Part shown: positions 17,464 through 25,441 of the stretch, piece by piece
Position numbering within the stretch: position 1 is the stretch's first letter
How the letters are laid out: every line of letters begins with the position of its first letter
Assembly (NCBI GenBank): GCA_902362805.1
Contig: CABIXY010000002.1
Location: forward strand, 186,001-250,000
Origin: Eubacteriaceae bacterium
GTDB lineage: Bacteria; Bacillota; Clostridia; Peptostreptococcales; Anaerovoracaceae
Reading direction: 5' to 3'
Length of the DNA stretch: 64,000 bases
Notes under the pieces: generated by a model
The model's input: the letters and a program-made list of their open reading frames with translations, nothing else
Databases searched by the model: none
What the model was told of the DNA's origin: nothing
Made by a program: the position numbers and the translations under genes

Positions 17464-17529
17464 AAACCCCCATTTTCTCTTAAAGACAAGGCTTCTGGCC
17501 GGGATTATAATAGAGAAAAGGGGGTTTTT
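17464..17529 (+). promoter_or_regulatory. Long inverted repeat with TATAAT in its loop, before spoIIAA
   Basis: Arms 17464-17481 (AAAACCCCC-A-TTTTCTCT) and 17513-17529 (AGAGAAAA-GGGG-TTTT) pair with one bulge. The right arm contains the GGGG that serves as the spoIIAA ribosome-binding site, and a TATAAT (17507-17512) lies between the arms. It could be the thiI terminator, an operator or a translation-blocking hairpin for read-through transcripts. No clear -35 or SigH box is visible. Confidence 0.45.
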
Positions 17530-17531
17530 CT

Positions 17532-17864
17532 ATGGAAACAATATTTTATATAAAAGGTGACACGCTGGTGGTTGATTTATCAGGAGAGATTGATCATCAT
17601 GTGGCGGAAAAAATTAGAAATGACATCGATGATGAGATCAAGCTTTATGAAACGAAAAATCTCATCATGGATTTTTCAAAAGTAACTTTTATGGACAGTT
17701 CCGGTGTTGGCGTTGTCCTGGGAAGATATAAAAAAGTAGGTGAACTGGGAGGGACTGTGACGATTCGTAACGCGGACAGGTTGGTCAAGCAGATTTTAGA
17801 TATGTCGGGTATTTTCTCCCTGATGAAATACGAAGAGACAAGTGATTTTACGACAAAACGTTAG
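17532..17864 (+). CDS. spoIIAA: Anti-sigma-F factor antagonist SpoIIAA
   Basis: A 110-residue STAS-domain protein. In its dephosphorylated form it displaces SigF from SpoIIAB in the forespore. The phosphorylation site motif MDSSGVGVVLGRYK is present; the phosphoserine is the second serine (Ser57), equivalent to Ser58 in Bacillus subtilis. First gene of the spoIIA operon, 9 nt before spoIIAB. Confidence 0.95.
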   Translation: METIFYIKGDTLVVDLSGEIDHHVAEKIRNDIDDEIKLYETKNLIMDFSKVTFMDSSGVGVVLGRYKKVGELGGTVTIRNADRLVKQILDMSGIFSLMKYEETSDFTTKR

Positions 17865-17873
17865 GAGGAAGAG

Positions 17874-18314
17874 ATGGAAGGAAATATAGTAAAACTGGAA
17901 TTTGAAGCGCTGCCAGAAAACCAAGGTTTTGCCAGATCAGTCGTCAGCGCTTATTGTGTCAGTCTCGATCCTACCCTGGAGGAGCTGACGGAGATCAAAA
18001 CGGCTGTGTCCGAGGCGGTCAGCAATGCGATTATACATGGGTATGAGAGAAAAGGAACTGGAAAAATCGAAATGGAATTGAAAACCATAGATAAGGATAA
18101 GGTCTACATCAAAATTACGGACTACGGCAAGGGCATCTGCGATATCAAAAAAGCCATGGAACCGATGTTCTCGACGGAAGAGAGTCGAGAGATGTCCGGC
18201 ATGGGATTCACTGTCATGGAGAGTTTTGTTGACAAAGTGTTTGTGGAGTCGGAGCCGGATAAGGGGACAGCGGTGACTTTGATCAAATATCTGGATACTT
18301 ATTATGGCGTATAA
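17874..18314 (+). CDS. spoIIAB: Anti-sigma-F factor / serine kinase SpoIIAB
   Basis: A 146-residue GHKL kinase that binds SigF and phosphorylates SpoIIAA. The ATP-binding boxes are visible: N-box EAVSNAIIHGY, G1 DYGKGI and G2 GMGFTVMES. SD AGGAGG. The stop overlaps the sigF start by 11 nt, implying translational coupling and matched stoichiometry. Confidence 0.95.
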   Translation: MEGNIVKLEFEALPENQGFARSVVSAYCVSLDPTLEELTEIKTAVSEAVSNAIIHGYERKGTGKIEMELKTIDKDKVYIKITDYGKGICDIKKAMEPMFSTEESREMSGMGFTVMESFVDKVFVESEPDKGTAVTLIKYLDTYYGV

Positions 18315-19038
18315 ATATGTGCCGGTCCCAAAAGAAGATACATATGAACTAATTCGAAAAGCACAAGAGGGTGATGAAGATGCAAAGTCTTTGGTCATTG
18401 AACAGAACACAGGCCTGGTGAAGAAAATCGCACTGAAGTTCTCATCCTCTGAATACGAGACAGACGACTTGATACAAATCGGATATATGGGACTGCTGAA
18501 AGCAGTTTATAAATTTGAACCTGAATATGACGTAATGTTTTCTACCTATGCTGTTCCCATGATTATCGGGGAAATCAAGCGTTTTTTCAGGGACAACGGC
18601 AAGATCAAAACCAGCAGAAGCCTGAAGTCGGAAATCTATGCGCTGAAGAAAGTGCAGGATGAGCTTTGCAAGAAGAACGGATGCCAGCCCAGAATCAGCG
18701 AAGTAGCAGAGGCCATGAATCTACCGCCGGAGCATGTAGTAGAGATTATGGAAGCTTCATCAGCGCTGTCCAACGTCGCGAGTTTAGATAACCAGCTAGT
18801 GGAAGAAGAATACGATGCTTATTACAGCGAAGCTTCTCCAGAAAATAACCTGGACAGTATCATGATTAAAAAGGAAATTGCAAACCTGAAAGCACGAGAA
18901 CGTCAGGTTATTATTTTGCGCTATTATAAAGATATGACCCAGCAGGAAATTGCCAAGCTGATGGGAATTTCCCAGGTTCAGGTGTCGAGGATTGAAAAGA
19001 AAGCTCTGGAAAACATCAGGCAAAAAATGGTCGAGTAG
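18304..19038 (+). CDS. sigF: RNA polymerase sigma factor SigF
   Basis: A 244-residue sigma factor, the first forespore-specific sigma. Region 2 has DLIQIGYMGLLKAVYKF and FSTYAVPMIIGEIKRF; region 4 ends in a QQEIAKLMGISQVQVSRIE helix-turn-helix. Gene order and length are typical of the spoIIA operon. The start lies inside the spoIIAB coding region. Confidence 0.95.
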   Translation: MAYKYVPVPKEDTYELIRKAQEGDEDAKSLVIEQNTGLVKKIALKFSSSEYETDDLIQIGYMGLLKAVYKFEPEYDVMFSTYAVPMIIGEIKRFFRDNGKIKTSRSLKSEIYALKKVQDELCKKNGCQPRISEVAEAMNLPPEHVVEIMEASSALSNVASLDNQLVEEEYDAYYSEASPENNLDSIMIKKEIANLKARERQVIILRYYKDMTQQEIAKLMGISQVQVSRIEKKALENIRQKMVE

Positions 19039-19099
19039 TGACCCAAAAGTAACTCAGTAACTGAATTCGACATTTTCTTGCAAGAAATGCAAAAATGAC

Positions 19100-19210
19100 T
19101 TGCAAAATGGATTCAAAAGTGGTTTACTATATATGTATGCTGTTATTTTTGTAACAAACGAAAACAGCAAGATATAACGCGGTTAAAAAAACATCCTCTC
19201 TAAGAGGGGA
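19100..19210 (+). promoter_or_regulatory. Possible promoter and structured leader of the acyl-CoA dehydrogenase operon
   Basis: A TTGCAA (19100-19105) and TACTAT (19125-19130) pair with a long 19-nt spacer. The ~110-nt leader that follows holds two hairpins: TGCTGTT (19138-19144) / AACAGCA (19163-19169), and a tight 7-bp stem at 19194-19210 with a 3-nt loop. The first could equally be the sigF terminator. Confidence 0.35.
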
Positions 19211-19239
19211 CCGTTATTATAATTTAAGGAGGCATTTAC

Positions 19240-20382
19240 ATGAACTTTCAACTAACGAAGGAACAAGAATTCGTAAGAAAAATGGTAAGAGAATTTGCCA
19301 CTAACGAAGTTGAACCATTAGCTGCAGACATTGACCAGGAACACAGATTTCCAGAAGAAACTGTGGAAAAGATGGCCAAGTATGGCATGCTGGGTGTTCC
19401 ATTCCCGACTGAGTACGGTGGAGCAGGCGGAGATCACATCTCCTACGCAATCACTGTAGAAGAATTATCAAGAGTTTGCGCATCCACAGGCGTAATCTGT
19501 TCGGCACATACTTCTCTTTGCTGCTGGCCGATTTTTAACTGGGGTAACGAAGAACAGAAGCAGAAATACCTGCCAGAACTGTTAGCCGGTAAGAAATTAG
19601 GCGCTTTCGGTCTGACTGAGCCAAACGCTGGTACAGACGCAAGCGGACAGCAGACAAGAGCAGAATTAGTTGGAGATAAATGGGTCTTAAACGGAGCAAA
19701 AGTATTTATCACAAACGGCGGATATGCTGACGTTTTCGTTGTAATGGCTATGACAGATAAGAAAAAAGGAAACCACGGAATCAGTGCTTTCATCGTAGAA
19801 AAGAACGATCCGGGCTTCTCAATTGGTAAAACAGAAGACAAGATGGGTATTTGCGCATCTTCTACTACTGAGCTTATTTTCCAGAACTGTGAAATTCCTC
19901 AGGACAGACTGTTAGGTCAGATCGGTGACGGATTCAAAGTTGCGATGTCAACTCTGGACGGCGGCCGTATCGGTATCGCTTCCCAGGCTCTGGGTATTGC
20001 ACAGGGTGCATTCGACGTTACAGTAGAATACATGCAGGCAAGAAAACAGTTTGGCAAGAAATTATCACAGATGCAGGCTCTGCAGTTCGAAATGGCTAAC
20101 CTGAAGACTAAGATTGAAGCTTCAAGACTGCTGATCTACAAGGCTGCTGACCTGAAAGACAAACACCTGCCATATGGCGAAGCTGCTGCAATGGCGAAGC
20201 TGTTTGCCGCTGAAACTGCAATGGAAGTAACCACGAAGTGCGTTCAGTTCCACGGCGGATATGGATACACGAAGGATTACCCAGTTGAAAGAATGATGAG
20301 AGACGCTAAGATTACTGAGATCTACGAAGGAACTTCTGAAGTTCAGAGAATGGTAATCGCTGGTGCGACTTTCAAAAAATAA
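19240..20382 (+). CDS. Acyl-CoA dehydrogenase (butyryl-CoA dehydrogenase type)
   Basis: A 380-residue flavoprotein of the short-chain acyl-CoA dehydrogenase family. Signatures seen are GAFGLTEPNAGTDASG, RKQFGKKLSQMQALQFEMA, the C-terminal HGGYGYTKDYPVERMMRDA and the catalytic glutamate in EIYEGTSE. Directly followed by etfB and a ferredoxin-fused etfA, the arrangement of electron-bifurcating Bcd-Etf and CarCDE complexes, in which NADH reduces an enoyl-CoA and ferredoxin together. The CoA substrate (crotonyl-CoA or another enoyl-CoA) cannot be fixed from sequence. Strong SD AAGGAGG. Confidence 0.93.
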   Translation: MNFQLTKEQEFVRKMVREFATNEVEPLAADIDQEHRFPEETVEKMAKYGMLGVPFPTEYGGAGGDHISYAITVEELSRVCASTGVICSAHTSLCCWPIFNWGNEEQKQKYLPELLAGKKLGAFGLTEPNAGTDASGQQTRAELVGDKWVLNGAKVFITNGGYADVFVVMAMTDKKKGNHGISAFIVEKNDPGFSIGKTEDKMGICASSTTELIFQNCEIPQDRLLGQIGDGFKVAMSTLDGGRIGIASQALGIAQGAFDVTVEYMQARKQFGKKLSQMQALQFEMANLKTKIEASRLLIYKAADLKDKHLPYGEAAAMAKLFAAETAMEVTTKCVQFHGGYGYTKDYPVERMMRDAKITEIYEGTSEVQRMVIAGATFKK

Positions 20383-20402
20383 GATAGTAGGAGGAAATAG
20401 AA

Positions 20403-21197
20403 ATGGCATTTAAGATTATCGTATGCGCAAAGCAGGTACCAGATACGAACGTTATCAAAATTAACCCTAAGACTGGTACTTTGATCAGAGATGGCGTTCC
20501 AAGCATTTTGAACCACGACGATGCGAACGCTTTAGAAGAAGCATTAAAGATTAAGGATAAATATCCTGATACACATATTACAGTTGTTACTATGGGACCT
20601 CCTCAGGCTAACGATCTGCTATTCGAATGTATAGCAATGGGAGCTGATGAAGGTGTACTAGTATCTGACAGAGCAGTTGGTGGATCCGATACATGGGCTA
20701 CATCAAACACTCTGGAAGCAGCAATCAGAAAGATCGGCGACTTCGATCTGATCTTTGCTGGCAGACAGGCAATCGATGGAGACACTGCTCAGGTAGGACC
20801 GCAGATTGCTGAAAAATTAGACTTACCTCAGGTTACATATGTAGAAGAGTTCGAAATCGCTGACAACTTAAAGGACATCACTGTTAAGAGACAGTTAGAA
20901 GATGGATATGAATTAATCAAGATCCAGACTCCTTGCATGCTGACAGCCATCAAAGAACTGAACACTCCTAGATATATGAGCATGTCAGGGATCTTCGCTG
21001 ATAAAGAAATGAAGACTTGGAACGCGAAAGACATCGAAGTTGACCTTACAAAAGTAGGTCTGGAAGCTTCTCCTACAAACGTATTCAGATCATTCACACC
21101 TGCTCCAAAGGGCAAGGGCGTTACAATCGAAGGAGATACTGAAAAAGAAATCGCTGACAATCTTTTAATCAACTTAAAAGGAAAGCACATAATCTAA
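20403..21197 (+). CDS. etfB: Electron transfer flavoprotein beta subunit
   Basis: A 264-residue EtfB. Motifs seen: [19 protein letters not shown] and the beta-subunit signature [15 protein letters not shown]. It forms the heterodimer with EtfA and, in bifurcating complexes, binds the NADH-reacting FAD. Gap of 20 nt from the dehydrogenase and 19 nt to etfA; SD AGGAGG. Confidence 0.95.
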   Translation: MAFKIIVCAKQVPDTNVIKINPKTGTLIRDGVPSILNHDDANALEEALKIKDKYPDTHITVVTMGPPQANDLLFECIAMGADEGVLVSDRAVGGSDTWATSNTLEAAIRKIGDFDLIFAGRQAIDGDTAQVGPQIAEKLDLPQVTYVEEFEIADNLKDITVKRQLEDGYELIKIQTPCMLTAIKELNTPRYMSMSGIFADKEMKTWNAKDIEVDLTKVGLEASPTNVFRSFTPAPKGKGVTIEGDTEKEIADNLLINLKGKHII

Positions 21198-21216
21198 TTT
21201 AGGAGGAGGAATAACA

Positions 21217-22518
21217 ATGGCTATTGAAATATTAAAAGAGAAATGTATAGGCTGCGGACTATGCTTCAAATCATGTCCTTACGATGCCTTTGAATTCGAA
21301 CCATATGATGGCAACAAAGCCGGCAAAATTGCAAAAGTCAATGCAAAGTGCTCATTCTGTAACCAGTGCTTAACTGCTTGTAAGTTTGGCGCTATCAAAG
21401 AAAAAGCACAGGAAGCTGCAGTTGACCTGAGCGCATACAAGAATGTATGGGTATTTGCTGAACAGAGAGACGGAAAGTTAATGAACGTTGCTCTTGAACT
21501 GATCGGTGAAGGATACAGACTGGCAAAAGAAATCAGCGAAGACACAAAAGTCTGCGCATTATTAGTTGGTGACGGAATTGACCACCTGGCTGAAGAGTGC
21601 TTCGCATATGGTGCTGAAGCAGTTTACATGGTTCAGGATCCATTACTGAAGAACTTCACAACTGATGGTTACACAAAGGTTATCAAGCAGGCAATTGACG
21701 AATATAAACCGGAAATCGTTCTTTACGGTGCTACTCACGTAGGTCGTGACCTGGCTCCAAGAATTGCTGCTAGATGCAACACTGGTCTGACTGCTGACTG
21801 CACAAGACTGGACGTAAAAGTATCCAGCTACATAGACTTCGCTAAGAAGAACACTACATTAGATACTTCCACATTGGATCCAGATGATCCATCAACTGGA
21901 ATCAAGCAGACTCGTCCTGCATTCGGTGGTAACCTGATGGCTACAATCATCTGCCCTAAGACTAGACCGCAGATGTCAACTGTACGTCCAGGCGTAATGC
22001 AGAAGAGAGACAAGGTTGAGGGAGCAACTGGTGAAGTTGTTAACGTTAAACCTGAAATCACTGCTGCTGACATCAGAACTGAAATCGTTGAAATCGTAAA
22101 ATCTGCTAAGGAATTAGTTTCCTTGACTGATGCTGAAATCATCTGCTCCGGCGGAAGAGGACTTGGCGATGCTTCTGGTTTCGAGCTGATTCAGAAGTTT
22201 GCTGACAAAGTTGGCGGCGTTGTGGGTTCATCCCGTGCAGCTGTTGATGCTGGTTGGATTGATCACTCCCACCAGGTTGGTCAGACAGGTACTACAGTTA
22301 AGCCTAAAATCTACTTTGCTTGCGGAATTTCCGGCGCAATCCAGCACTTAGCTGGTATGCAGACTTCAGACATCATCGTTGCAATCAACAAAGATGCTGA
22401 TGCTCCTATCATGGAAATTGCTGACTACGCAATCGTTGGCGACCTGTACAAAGTAATCCCTGCTATTATCGATGAATGGGATAAGGCAGAAGAAATGTAC
22501 GACGCTTCAACAAAATAA
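21217..22518 (+). CDS. etfA: Electron transfer flavoprotein alpha subunit with N-terminal ferredoxin domain
   Basis: A 433-residue EtfA. The first ~60 residues are a 2[4Fe-4S] ferredoxin: C10-C13-C16-C20 and C45-C48-C51-C55. The EtfA body follows, with the FAD-binding C-terminal segment ([47 protein letters not shown]). Ferredoxin-fused EtfA occurs in bifurcating complexes such as CarE of Acetobacterium, so a bifurcating role is inferred. Last gene before a strong terminator. Confidence 0.95.
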   Translation: MAIEILKEKCIGCGLCFKSCPYDAFEFEPYDGNKAGKIAKVNAKCSFCNQCLTACKFGAIKEKAQEAAVDLSAYKNVWVFAEQRDGKLMNVALELIGEGYRLAKEISEDTKVCALLVGDGIDHLAEECFAYGAEAVYMVQDPLLKNFTTDGYTKVIKQAIDEYKPEIVLYGATHVGRDLAPRIAARCNTGLTADCTRLDVKVSSYIDFAKKNTTLDTSTLDPDDPSTGIKQTRPAFGGNLMATIICPKTRPQMSTVRPGVMQKRDKVEGATGEVVNVKPEITAADIRTEIVEIVKSAKELVSLTDAEIICSGGRGLGDASGFELIQKFADKVGGVVGSSRAAVDAGWIDHSHQVGQTGTTVKPKIYFACGISGAIQHLAGMQTSDIIVAINKDADAPIMEIADYAIVGDLYKVIPAIIDEWDKAEEMYDASTK

Positions 22519-22530
22519 GAACTGAAATGA

Positions 22531-22559
22531 AAAAAGTGCCAGCTTGCCTGGCACTTTTT
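22531..22559 (+). terminator. Terminator of the acd-etfBA operon
   Basis: A 12-bp stem AAAAAGTGCCAG (22531-22542) / CTGGCACTTTTT (22548-22559) with a 5-nt loop. It and the following GATTGCGTG are repeated almost exactly at 23224-23261. Confidence 0.93.
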
Positions 22560-22568
22560 GATTGCGTG
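22531..22568 (+). repeat. 38-nt direct repeat, copy 1 (terminator plus tail)
   Basis: Positions 22531-22568 match 23224-23261 at 37 of 38 bases. The two copies bracket the toxin-antitoxin module. Confidence 0.9.
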
Positions 22569-22582
22569 GGATTTGTCTCGTT

Positions 22583-22636
22583 ATATGCGTATCAGGTGCA
22601 TAATACGTTGACGATACGCATATTATGAATTATAAT
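22583..22636 (+). promoter_or_regulatory. Promoter and operator of the dinJ-yafQ module
   Basis: TTGACG (22608-22613), a 17-nt spacer and a perfect TATAAT (22631-22636). A perfect 11-bp inverted repeat, ATATGCGTATC (22583-22593) / GATACGCATAT (22613-22623), brackets the -35, as expected for autoregulation by an antitoxin or antitoxin-toxin complex. Confidence 0.8.
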
Positions 22637-22660
22637 AGAGTCATGAATGGAGGTGTTTTT

Positions 22661-22942
22661 ATGGCAAAAGTCAGCACAAATATCAATCTCGATCCTGAAC
22701 TCAAAAAGGCTGCACAGGAACTCTTTTCTGATTTTGGTTTGGATCTTACTACTGCGGTTACTCTTTTTCTAAAACAATCTGTTCGCGAACAGGCGATTCC
22801 TTTTGCAATCAAGAGGAATGTTCCGAATATGGAAACCATTGCTGCCATGGATGAATTTTATGAGATAAAGGAACATCCTGAGAAATACAAGCGGTATTCT
22901 TCATTCAAAGAAGCTATGGATGAGGTACTTGCAAATGCTTGA
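22661..22942 (+). CDS. dinJ: Antitoxin of RelB/DinJ family
   Basis: A 94-residue protein. It begins AKVSTNINLDPELKKAAQE, a ribbon-helix-helix N-terminus typical of DinJ, which binds the operator DNA. The C-terminal half should wrap the toxin. Start at 22661 chosen because of GGAGGTG upstream; the ATG at 22625 lies inside the promoter region. Overlaps the toxin gene by 8 nt. Confidence 0.9.
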   Translation: MAKVSTNINLDPELKKAAQELFSDFGLDLTTAVTLFLKQSVREQAIPFAIKRNVPNMETIAAMDEFYEIKEHPEKYKRYSSFKEAMDEVLANA

Positions 22943-23207
22943 CATAATACTTTCTAATCGATTCAAAAGAGATTTGAAACTTGCTGCTAAACGGGGCTAT
23001 CGCCTGGAACTACTTGATGAGGTTGTTGAACGGCTTGCAAGACAGGAAGAGTTGGCTCCAAAATTCCGAGATCATGAATTATCTGGAAGCTATGCGGGTT
23101 TTCGCGAATGCCACATCCAGCCTGACTGGTTACTTGTTTACCGTGTAGAAAACTCTGAACTGATATTATTCTTATCCAGGACAGGGACACACTCCGATCT
23201 GTTCTGA
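22935..23207 (+). CDS. yafQ: mRNA interferase toxin of YafQ family
   Basis: A 90-residue RelE-superfamily ribosome-dependent endoribonuclease. The YafQ signature is intact: DHELSGSYAGFRECHI, then PDWLLVYRVE and the end LSRTGTHSDLF, including the histidines and Asp/Phe needed in E. coli YafQ. The start at 22935 overlaps the antitoxin stop, giving translational coupling. Confidence 0.9.
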   Translation: MLDIILSNRFKRDLKLAAKRGYRLELLDEVVERLARQEELAPKFRDHELSGSYAGFRECHIQPDWLLVYRVENSELILFLSRTGTHSDLF

Positions 23208-23223
23208 CTAAGAAATTCAAATC

Positions 23224-23261
23224 AAAAAGTGCCAGCTTGTCTGGCACTTTTTGATTGCGTG
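23224..23261 (+). repeat. 38-nt direct repeat, copy 2 (terminator plus tail)
   Basis: Same hairpin and GATTGCGTG tail as 22531-22568 with one base change in the loop. Here it works as the terminator of dinJ-yafQ. Confidence 0.9.
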
Positions 23262-23372
23262 ATCGATTACATATACCCTATCACCTATATAGCTGCCATT
23301 CGGGTAGAATGAATACCTTCATAACTGCAGCACAATCAACATACAGAATAAAAAGAATTATCAGATAACTTA

Positions 23373-23401
23373 TTGACTGTGCCATGGCAAAGTGCTATCA
23401 T
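23373..23401 (+). promoter_or_regulatory. SigA-type promoter for the M14 peptidase
   Basis: TTGACT (23373-23378), a 17-nt spacer and TATCAT (23396-23401), about 100 nt before the start codon. Confidence 0.6.
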
Positions 23402-23431
23402 AGAAGTTGTAAAATGGGTGAAAACGTTGAA

Positions 23432-23457
23432 ATATTAACGCAATAACGCGTTAATAT
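23432..23457. promoter_or_regulatory. Operator-like inverted repeat before the M14 peptidase
   Basis: A perfect 10-bp inverted repeat ATATTAACGC (23432-23441) / GCGTTAATAT (23448-23457) with a 6-nt spacer, just downstream of the promoter. It suits a repressor site; the regulator is unknown. Confidence 0.5.
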
Positions 23458-23497
23458 GATAAAGTGAAGCCCGCATGCGAAAGAAAGGAAGGATGAG

Positions 23498-25198
23498 ATG
23501 ATGAAGAAGAGATTTAGAAGAATCGTAGTCATCTGCACAGTGTTTGCCATGGTATTAGGTACGACCTTTGCAAGCGCAGCGACAAAAGCTGAAGTTACGT
23601 CTCTTGACGGCGCTAAGGCTAAGGTACAAGTAGACTGGAATCATCGCTATACTTACGAAGAACTTGGGAAACAGCTCAAGGACCTGAATAAGGCATATAG
23701 CAAGCTCAGCAAACTGGAGACGATCGGCAAAACCCATGAGGACAGGTCTCTTTATTGCATGACAATAACAGACGAGTCAGTGGCAAAATCTAAGAAGACA
23801 GAAGTAACTGTATTTGGCAATATTCATGGCGGTGAGAGAGAAAGCGCTTCTAGTGCCATGTATAGTGCCTGGTATCTCCTTGAAAACTCAGGGACGACGA
23901 AAGTAAAGAATCTTTTAAAGAATTATATCGTTTATGTCATTCCAGTCATCAATCCAGATGGATATGAACAGTCCTTTCTCTGGAACACTCGCCAGAACAT
24001 GAAGCCGACAGATCACGATGGTGATGGCGTTCCGTTTAATGATAATTATAAGGACATCGACGGTGACGGATACATCGCGGATATTTCTGCAGTAGATGCT
24101 GCGAAGACCGTAACAGGTTCCGCCGGCCGCGAGAGTGACGATGCCAACAAAGACGGTATTCTCGCCAACGATCCGAAAGGCAGCGATATCGACATGAACC
24201 GCACCTTTGATTATCTCTGGGGCGAAGACGGCACTATGGATTCAGAAGGTGAATCGCCAGCATCAGAACCGGAAATTCAGGCCGTACAGAATTTCATCAA
24301 GGCACATCCGAATATGACCTGTCTGGCAACCCTACATACGGGAATCCAGTGCGTATTATATCCTTGGGGATATCGCAAAGCCCATAAGGATTTAGACGAT
24401 ATGAACGACATCAAATATATGGATCAGACTGCAAAAGAAATGACGAAAGTCATCGCAGAAGGAACCCAGAGGAACTTCTATTACAAGCAGTCCTATCACG
24501 ATTATCCGACTTATTCTGAGTTGATTGACTATGCTTACGCCAAGTTCGGCATCCATCCGTACACCATCGAAGTGTACAGTGGCGGAAGCAGCGAAGATTC
24601 CGCATACGATCCGAATCACGATTTATCATCAGACAAGGGCTGCAAGTGGAACAACAAACTGCCAGAGGTGAAAGAAGTTTACTATACCCACGAAGAAGCC
24701 GTCAAGATTTTAGAAGCGGCTGGCGTGGATCCGGCAAAATTACAGATCAAAGATGCTGTAACCAAAGAATATCGTCTGTGGAAGGCGAGCGAGGGTCTGC
24801 TGTTCAAGACTTCTGCAACCGCACAGATGGTTGACAAAGCGCCAGAAGGTCAGGATGTCATGGTCAACGGCGTGATGAAGGGCATCCTCAAGATGTTCGA
24901 AAACGAAAAAGCCGTCAACACGATCAAATTGACCGTCAAAGCAAGCGCCTCAAAGGGCAAGGTCAAACTGACTTGGAACAAGCCGAAAGGTCAGATTACC
25001 GGCTATCAGGTTCAGAAATCAAAGTATTCCACTAAAAACTTCACAAATGTGAATAGTAATACGACAAAGACGACGATCACTAATACCAAGAACTTGAAAA
25101 AAGGAACGACCTACTACTACAGAGTAAGGCCGATCAGCAAAGTGAACGGTAAGACGACTTATGGCCAATGGGCAAAAGTCAGCATCAAAGCGAAATAA
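23498..25198 (+). CDS. Secreted M14 zinc carboxypeptidase with C-terminal fibronectin-III domain
   Basis: 566 residues. Signal peptide about 1-28 (KKRFRR, hydrophobic core, ASA). M14 metallopeptidase domain with zinc ligands H110 and E113 (GNIHGGERE), a second histidine near 280 (ATLHTG) and the catalytic glutamate near 357 (TIEVYSGG). Between them, about residues 171-235, sits an Asp-rich insert with DHDGDG, DIDGDG and DANKDG loops that resemble EF-hand/dockerin calcium sites. The C-terminal ~90 residues are a fibronectin type III-like domain. No sortase motif or membrane anchor, so probably released or wall-associated. Likely substrates are extracellular peptides or peptidoglycan stems; this is not determinable here. 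Confidence 0.88.
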   Translation: MMKKRFRRIVVICTVFAMVLGTTFASAATKAEVTSLDGAKAKVQVDWNHRYTYEELGKQLKDLNKAYSKLSKLETIGKTHEDRSLYCMTITDESVAKSKKTEVTVFGNIHGGERESASSAMYSAWYLLENSGTTKVKNLLKNYIVYVIPVINPDGYEQSFLWNTRQNMKPTDHDGDGVPFNDNYKDIDGDGYIADISAVDAAKTVTGSAGRESDDANKDGILANDPKGSDIDMNRTFDYLWGEDGTMDSEGESPASEPEIQAVQNFIKAHPNMTCLATLHTGIQCVLYPWGYRKAHKDLDDMNDIKYMDQTAKEMTKVIAEGTQRNFYYKQSYHDYPTYSELIDYAYAKFGIHPYTIEVYSGGSSEDSAYDPNHDLSSDKGCKWNNKLPEVKEVYYTHEEAVKILEAAGVDPAKLQIKDAVTKEYRLWKASEGLLFKTSATAQMVDKAPEGQDVMVNGVMKGILKMFENEKAVNTIKLTVKASASKGKVKLTWNKPKGQITGYQVQKSKYSTKNFTNVNSNTTKTTITNTKNLKKGTTYYYRVRPISKVNGKTTYGQWAKVSIKAK

Positions 25199-25210
25199 AG
25201 GATTCACAGA

Positions 25211-25267
25211 GGAGCTGTGCAAGGCTGATTGAAGAATGCAATCAACTGGAGCGACAGCTCCTTTTTT
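25211..25267 (+). terminator. Terminator of the M14 peptidase gene
   Basis: Nested stem GGAGCTGT (25211-25218) / ACAGCTCC (25254-25261) with an inner TGATTG / CAATCA stem, followed by T6. Confidence 0.88.
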
Positions 25268-25336
25268 GATTCATAGGAAATTGCGTTTTTCGATTTCCTA
25301 TGAGTTAAAAAAGTGGGGTGTACAGAGGGGAAACCC

Positions 25337-25366
25337 TTGTCAATGCATTGCATTTTCGTTTATAAT
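25337..25366 (+). promoter_or_regulatory. SigA-type promoter for the diguanylate cyclase
   Basis: TTGTCA (25337-25342), an 18-nt spacer and a perfect TATAAT (25361-25366). A small GCACA-TAG-TGTGC hairpin lies in the short leader. Confidence 0.7.
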
Positions 25367-25441
25367 AGATAGAAAGGCAGAACGGAAAGCACATAGTGTG
25401 CCTCAAGTGTCATAAAGGCGATAGTGAAAGGGTTTGGATTA

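Noticed and set aside
16218-17489. 423-codon open frame on the minus strand
   Set aside because: Lies exactly antisense to thiI, whose motifs are intact; composition (His/Arg-rich) is that of a shadow frame.
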